Source of the DNA: Castanea sativa
Taxonomy: Eukaryota > Streptophyta > Magnoliopsida > Fagales > Fagaceae
DNA length: 64,000 bases
Direction: 5' to 3'
NCBI RefSeq assembly: GCF_040712315.1
Contig: NC_134023.1
Coordinates: 64,247,257 to 64,311,256 of the forward strand
Both the position numbers and the translations under genes were made by a program. This document shows, piece after piece, positions 62,101-64,000 of this stretch; position 1 is the first letter of the stretch; each line of letters starts with the position of its first letter. The notes beneath the pieces were generated by a model. It did not search any database. It saw nothing but the letters and a program-made list of their open reading frames with translations, and was not told the DNA's origin.

Positions 62101-63184
62101 CTTTAAGTCGTACTCCCAATGGAGGACAAGATCATTTGGCCCTTCACCCTATCAGATATTTACACTGTAAATTCAGGCCCTAAATTTCTTGCAAAACTAA
62201 CTTCTATGCAGGTCCCTTTAGTCAACACGCAGCAGCAGAATGAAGTGTGGAATTAGATTTGGGGGCTCAATGTCCCCCAACAAGGTGCGGAACTTTATGT
62301 GGCGAGCGTGCAAAGAAGCCATACCAGTGAAGCAAAACTTAATGAAGAGGAGGATATTATTGGAAGACAAGTGTGAGCAATGTGGGGTTGAGGCTGAAAC
62401 AGTATTCCATGCTTTGTGGGAGTGTGCCATGCTAGATGATATTTAGGATGGTGTTCCAGATTTTGAAGACCGAAGACTGAGACTTGATCATTTTGGTCCA
62501 TGAGAAAAGAAAAAATATAGACCTCATGGCCATGGTGATGTGGACGATATGGCATAGGCGAAATCAAATTCGAGTGAGCACAAATGACTTTCCCAAAGCT
62601 CAGGTTCTCCAACAAGCATCTCAGACCCTTACCACTTTTCAACAGAGCCAATACTCCCTTAGTCAACCTTTAGCTGTCATTCGACCCCAGGCCAGTGCTC
62701 AATGGAGTCCACCTTCGGCGAATTGTCTCAAACTGAATTTTGATGGGGCAGTTTTTTCGGAGCTGGGCAAGGTGGGTTTTGGAGTGGTAGTTCACGATTG
62801 TCAAGGAAAGGCTATAGCTTCGCTGTTAGAGCAAGCCCTTCTGCCATTTTCGCTGGTCATAGTGGAAGCCATGGCAGCAGCAAGGGCAATGTCCTTCGCA
62901 CAAGAACTTGGTATTTCAAAGTTCATGCTTGAAGGTGATTCGAAAGTGGTAATAAATTCTCTTCCAAGTAAGGAAGCCTCCCTATCTTCTTTTGGCCATC
63001 TTCTAGAGTCTGACAAATCCTTATTAGTTACCAGTAAATGTATTGCTTTTTCTCATGTTCGTAGAACTAGTAATAAAGTAGCCCACAACCTAGCTAGACA
63101 TGCAAGACACGTTAGAGGTTTGTCGGTGTGGGTGGAGGATGTTCCACCACACCTCTATGATGTACTTTTTGTTGATCCTGGCTG
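59107..63184 (+). pseudogene. LINE ORF2: endonuclease, reverse transcriptase, RNase H (broken)
   Basis: APE-type endonuclease at 59107-59800 (WNCRGLGN, AETW, TGFYGEP, GDFNEI, SDHSL). Reverse transcriptase at about 60430-61400 (PKAPRLDGMPP, KLDMSKAYDRVEW, FADD at 61164-61175). zf-RVT at 62260-62445 (NFMWRACKEAIP, CEQCG, HALWEC). RNase H-like at 62740-63100 (NFDGAVFSELGKVGFGVV, LEGDSKVVINSL). In-frame stops lie at 59584, 59758, 60097, 60331, 61146, 61260, 61608, 61635 and 61926, with a frameshift near 60620. Several stops fit C-to-T change (Gln to TAA/TAG, Trp to TAG), as expected from methylated, silenced DNA. Compared with the LINE at 5751 the order and motifs are the same. Confidence 0.9.
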
Positions 63185-63252
63185 ATTTTCAATACAAGTA
63201 GCAATCTTCATTCTCAAAAAAAAAAAAAAAAAGAAGAAGTCAATGTGCATCT

Positions 63253-64000
63253 TTATGATTAAACTTGACCACGTGCAATTACAATTAGTTATTCCACCTA
63301 TGATGGTGTTGCGCTGTTTTATTTTTGGAAAATTTTGTAAAGAAATTTTGTATTGGGGTAATAAATTTTGAGTATGAAATTAAAGATTGTTACAAACAAA
63401 ATCAAAATAAGAAAAAATTTAACAAAAATTTAAATATTTTTTAGAGGAGAAAAGCTTAAAATTATACATCTATATATATATATATATATTTTAAAAATTT
63501 TGGATTTAAAAAAAATTAGTTTGATTCTGAAAAATAAAAATTTGAACACTTAATGGAAACATTTAATGAAAGTTGATAGAGATGCCTTAATTAAATAAAC
63601 TTGAACTTTAATAACTCAATTAAATGAAAGTAAATTTTAAGGCCTAAAATGAATTTTAGTCAGATTTAGAGGATGCAATTTACATTTTTACTCTATTATT
63701 TTTATTTGTGTATTTTACAACCCGTGTTATATCAAAGAGTCTTTGACATGCGTATTTTTTATTAAAAAAAAATTTCAATTTAGTTGATAACTGAATATTA
63801 AATAGTATTATTCAATGACAACAAATTTTACCTAACATTTAAACAAATCCCGAATTTTATTGCAAACATTTTGGTGGATTTAGTAGAAGAAGATGCTGTA
63901 GTTCTAAAATTGAAAATAAACAAACTGATTTAACATAATCGTGTAAAGAAAAGTGGTAATTGAAAATAATCAAATGATTTTTTTAAAAAAATAAGCAATT
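63253..64000. other. AT-rich non-coding stretch
   Basis: I see nothing coding. A (TA)n run lies at 63470-63489. Confidence 0.6.

Larger units (their letters stand above)
57478..63237 (+). mobile_element. Full-length L1 LINE with 11-15 bp target duplication
   Basis: AATGTGCATCT is at 57467-57477 and 63242-63252. Extending to AGTYAATGTGCATCT gives 15 bp with one mismatch (57463-57477, 63238-63252). Between the copies lie a 190-bp 5' UTR, ORF1, ORF2, a short 3' UTR ending CATTCTC, and an A-rich tail (63216-63237, ending AAGAAGAAG-like). The element is about 5.76 kb, the usual size of plant L1 elements, so it appears full length. Both ORFs carry several stops and shifts. Confidence 0.9.

Overview
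The window looks like nuclear DNA of a flowering plant, most likely a woody eudicot. It is AT-rich, has GT-AG introns and many simple repeats, and is dominated by transposable elements (TEs). The repeat types recall Fagaceae, but I cannot establish the species from sequence alone. There are no bacterial features, no CRISPR array and no recognisable tRNA or rRNA gene.

One host gene appears intact: a seven-exon serine carboxypeptidase-like (SCPL) gene on the + strand at 50907-56836. The seven exons join in frame to 497 codons plus a stop. It has a signal peptide, a Ser-Asp-His triad and a TATA box. The other host-derived pieces are relics: an orphan first exon of a glutamate-receptor-like (GLR) gene (3977-4241, - strand), a FAR1/FRS (MULE-derived) pseudogene (46017-47326, - strand) and several captured exon scraps.

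Layout. 1-5750: Copia LTR remnants, a foldback element and the GLR exon. 5751-10039: 5'-truncated L1 LINE inside an LTR remnant. 11090-14227 and 19467-21075: two copies of a 1.6-kb repeat, the first split by a hAT element (11322-12848); between them lie a degenerate gypsy-type gag-like gene and the 3' end of a Copia-type element. 21.8-27 kb: AT-rich DNA with a PIF/Harbinger-like element (24030-25205). 27291-41621: nested structure, in which the 3' part of a CACTA element (Transposase_24 gene, subterminal repeats, right terminus) appears to be split by a 9.1-kb hAT-type element (28069-37201). That element carries a nested PIF element with a matrix-metalloproteinase scrap, fragments of a PPR gene and a BT1-like mitochondrial carrier, an LTR on the minus strand, a roughly 29-bp minisatellite and a gypsy LTR-gag fragment. 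43.6-45.1 kb: tandem duplication and another hAT element. 46-47.3 kb: FRS pseudogene. 50.8-56.8 kb: SCPL gene. 57478-63237: full-length but decayed L1 with clear target-site duplications (TSDs).

The most notable result is structural. Four insertions have perfect 8-bp TSDs and hAT-like termini, and one of them has an empty site preserved in a paralogous copy. The largest is a Pack-type, gene-fragment-carrying hAT. There are also four very short insertions (7 to about 37 nt plus poly-A or poly-T) bounded by 11-15 bp duplications, which look like extreme 5'-truncated products of the resident L1 machinery. All family names come from motif recognition by eye; no database search was run.
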